The notes beneath the pieces were generated by a model, which saw only the letters and a program-made list of their open reading frames with translations, had not been told where the DNA came from and searched no databases. Positions 35,545 through 37,856 of a stretch of 37,856 nt of DNA are shown here, one piece after another. Every line of letters begins with the position of its first letter. Position 1 is the stretch's first letter. The stretch is from contig NZ_JSBN01000098.1 of the NCBI RefSeq assembly GCF_000797515.1, positions 165-38,020 of the forward strand, in the 5' to 3' direction. This DNA comes from Sphingomonas sp. Ant H11. GTDB lineage: Bacteria; Pseudomonadota; Alphaproteobacteria; Sphingomonadales; Sphingomonadaceae. The translations under genes and the position numbers were made by a program.

Positions 35545-35580
35545 GGGAAAAGAAGGCGGGACGGCCGCAACCGCCCCGCC
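35545..35580 (-). terminator. Rho-independent terminator of parB
   Basis: On the minus strand a GC-rich stem (GGCGGGGCGG with CCGTCCCGCC, one mismatch) and a six-base loop are followed by TTCTTTTCCC. It lies 9 bp after the parB stop codon. Confidence 0.8.
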
Positions 35581-35588
35581 CGGTGCCG

Positions 35589-37676
35589 TTATTCGGCGGC
35601 GACGGCGTAATCGGCCGTCTGGTCGACATCGTCGGCGAGGAAGGCCGGAAGGCTGCTGGCATCGTCCGCCGGATCGTCGATCACAGGCGTGCGGAGCGGT
35701 TCGGGCAGCCAGCCGGCATCGGCGAGGAGGCGTTCGGCCTCGCGCGCCATGTCGTCCTTCTTCAGATGCTCGATCAGGCCCGCCGTCTGCGGACCCTTGG
35801 CCTCGGCGACCGCTTCGAGAATGCGCGGCTTGGTGATCCCGCCGAAATAATTCTCGACAGTTGGTGCCCAGCCCGCCGCGACCATGTCGAGTCCCACCGT
35901 GCGGGCGAGGACATGGGCATGGTCGATCCGGCGTGCGATCGTGTGCGCTGAGGTGCGGCCATTGTCGTATTTCGGGGCCGGCTCCCAGCAAGCGTTGACC
36001 GCATAGGCCGCGCAATGCGCGAACAAAGCGGCCTGCTCCGAGCCGTCGAGCAACTGAAGCGCGTCCCAGATCTCCTTGTCGGATTTGGGCAGACGGTCAC
36101 GCCAGCGCGCGTGCCGCTCGGCAATCGCCTTCGCCGCCGGGCTGTCCTTGAGACCAGGCGCCTGGGCGGCGAACACCGCGCGGTTGACCGAGATGCCAAG
36201 GCAGGACTCCCGGCTAGCGAGGAAGAAGGTCGACAGGACTATGGCGTGCAGCACCGCGGCGAAGGCGATCGACGGACTCTGCGCGAAGGCGTCCTGAAGC
36301 GCGACGGTGCGCGTCGCGGTCAGCTCGCAGATGATGCGGTCGGGAAGCGGCTTGACCAACTCCTCGTCGCTGTCGTCCGATGGCGCGGGGTGTGCCGGCC
36401 TGCTGCCTTCGCCCGGCTGGCTGGGCTCGATCGCCGCATCGTTCGCCGCGACCTCGCCGGTGACCGGGTCAGGCTCCTGCTCGACCTGCGGTTCGTCATC
36501 TGGCCGCACATAGCCGCGCTCAATCAACAGGGTGCCGCGCTGGTCGAAGGTGACGAACGCACCGGCACGGGCGAGCTCGTCGGCATCGTAGGTCAGTGGA
36601 CGTTCGACCAGGCTCGCGAGTTCGGTGTCGAGCGCGTCGATCTTGGCCTCGATCTCCTCGGGGAGCTCCGGCATATCCTGCCATTCGTCCTCAAGCGCCC
36701 CAGCCTCCTCATGGATTGCGTCGACACGGGCCTGCTCGGCTTCGCTGAGTTCGGGACGGGTGCCGTCGATCTCCCGCAGGCCGCGCTGGAACCCGTAGGG
36801 CAGCTCGCGCGACACCGTGACCCATTTCCAACCTTCGGTGCCGACCCGTTCGCCTTCGGCATTCAGCTTCTCGTCGACGAGCCGTTCGAGCAGGGCGACA
36901 TCGGTGAGCCAGCCGCCATCATCATCCTCGAACAAGTCGCGCATCACGCTGCCGCCGGCTGCGACATAGGCGTCGAGACCGACGAAGCGCGCGCGGCGAT
37001 CGGCGGCGCGAACACTGGCTTCGGTCAGGCGATCGCGAATGAACCTGGGCGCCATGGTGTAGCCATGGTTGCCCAGATCCCAGACCTGCTCCTGGCGCTC
37101 ATGGTCCTCGCTGACCGCAAAAGCCATGAGTTGGTCCAGCGTCATGCCGTCGGCGGCATAGACGTCGTGCAGCGTGGGCGAGACCGAAGCCAGCTTGAGC
37201 CGCTGGGTCACGACCGCGGCGGTGGTGCCGAACACCGCGGCGATGGTCTCGGCATCGTCGCCCTTGTCGTTGAGCGTCCGCATCGCCCGGAATTCGTCGA
37301 GCGGATGAAGCCGTTCGCGCATGGCGTTTTTCAGCGTAGGAGTCCTCCTCGGCCGAGATCGGTCCATCCGCTGCCTTCACCACGCACGGCACCGGGGCGT
37401 CCTTGGCGAGCCGCTTACGCTTCACCAGGAGCTGCAGCGCCGCATAACGTCGACCGCCGGCCGCGCCTCGAACCGATCGGTCGCGTGACCGTCGGCGTCG
37501 AGCGTGGGGCGGACGTTGAGCGACTGAAGCAGGCCGCGACGGTCGATGTCGTCCGCCAGCGCCTCGATCGAGACACCATTCTTGATGCGCCGGACATTGG
37601 CCTGGGACAGGTCGATCCGGTCGAGCGGGATCGCCTGGACCGGGTCGAGGACCAGCCTGGGTTGAGATTTAGCCAT
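35589..37676 (-). CDS. parB: Large ParB/RepB/Spo0J-family plasmid partition protein (two frameshifts)
   Basis: About 695 residues from ATG 37676 (MAKSQPRLVLDP, with GGAGAA upstream). The N-terminal ParB/sulfiredoxin-like domain has IPLDRIDLSQANVRR, a GGRRYAAL box and a SYAENAMRERLHPLDEF box. A helix-turn-helix follows (DDAETIAAVFGTTAAVVTQRLKLA). The long C-terminal part is acidic and of unknown fold, a feature of plasmid-borne ParB-like proteins of about 700 residues. One base is missing near 37457 and one A is extra in a run of five (37327-37331); both fall in the conserved N-terminal domain. Two REASONABLE readings exist: partition (with a ParA elsewhere) or a backbone regulator. The 180 bp upstream hold no gene. 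Confidence 0.85.
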
Positions 37677-37856
37677 GACGTTTCTCCATGGCGGGTGGGC
37701 CGGAGACTCTCTCCAGACCTTCACCCGCCACCCGCAGGCTGCCCTCCTCTCCCTCTTCCTGAGGCGGATGCGGTGCGGACAGGATGCGTCGGCACGTCCC
37801 GCCTCGTCGCGCGCCGAAGGCGGCAGATAGAAGGGGCGCCCTTGGCGAAGCGGCCG
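37677..37856. other. Noncoding leader upstream of parB
   Basis: A GC-rich stretch with no credible gene on either strand. It contains a small inverted element GGAGACTCTCTCC (37700-37712 region) just upstream of the parB start, which could belong to the parB promoter. No parS repeat array or origin iterons are visible before the window ends. Confidence 0.4.

Overview
The window looks like part of a large plasmid or genomic island from a sphingomonad-type alphaproteobacterium (Sphingomonas, Sphingobium or Novosphingobium). This rests on high GC content, the gene families and their arrangement; no rRNA or taxonomic marker is present, so it is inference. Nearly everything is heavy-metal resistance, flanked by plasmid-backbone genes.

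Layout. (1) 1-3590, minus strand: the start of a tyrosine integrase running off the left edge, two palindromes, a strawberry-notch-type helicase/methylase gene cut off at its 3' end beside the integrase, and a 62-aa plasmid protein. (2) 3816-5003: Ni/Co exporter rcnA and repressor rcnR behind a G-tract operator. (3) 5116-10729, minus strand: DUF305 protein, cytochrome c, copB, multicopper oxidase copA, and a cnrYXH-like sensor/anti-sigma/ECF-sigma module. (4) 10894-15737, plus strand: copC, copD, a methyltransferase, a Cu(I) P-type ATPase and cueR. (5) 15810-22968, plus strand: two small Cys/Met-rich exported proteins, then cusC, cusB, cusA and cusF. (6) 23014-27722, minus strand: a lead-type locus with a UppP/PbrB-like phosphatase, a PbrT-like FTR1 permease, an aspartyl protease with PDZ domain and a PbrR-like MerR regulator. 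(7) 27802-about 34273, plus strand: a CDF transporter followed by czcCBA. (8) 34347-37676, minus strand: backbone genes again (a 50-aa acidic protein, DUF6915, DUF6878, ParB).

How the genes work together. Copper is pumped from the cytoplasm by the P-type ATPase (CueR control), oxidised and bound in the periplasm by CopA, CopB and CopC, and exported across the outer membrane by CusCBA with CusF. A CnrX-like periplasmic sensor probably releases an ECF sigma factor; two divergent copies of the same putative promoter (TGAGGG-N16-CGTA) point at its own operon and at copCD. Two near-identical CueR-type operators precede the P-type ATPase and the multicopper oxidase. Two near-identical PbrR-type operators precede pbrT and the CDF-czcCBA operon, and both predict transcripts that start at or next to the ATG.

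Caution on sequence quality. About fourteen single-base indels break otherwise well conserved genes (integrase, strawberry notch, copA oxidase, methyltransferase, P-type ATPase, cusB, czcC, czcA, parB). Several lie in homopolymers. This looks more like uncorrected sequencing error than wholesale decay, so I annotate most of these as genes with a probable frameshift. No tRNA, rRNA or CRISPR array was seen.
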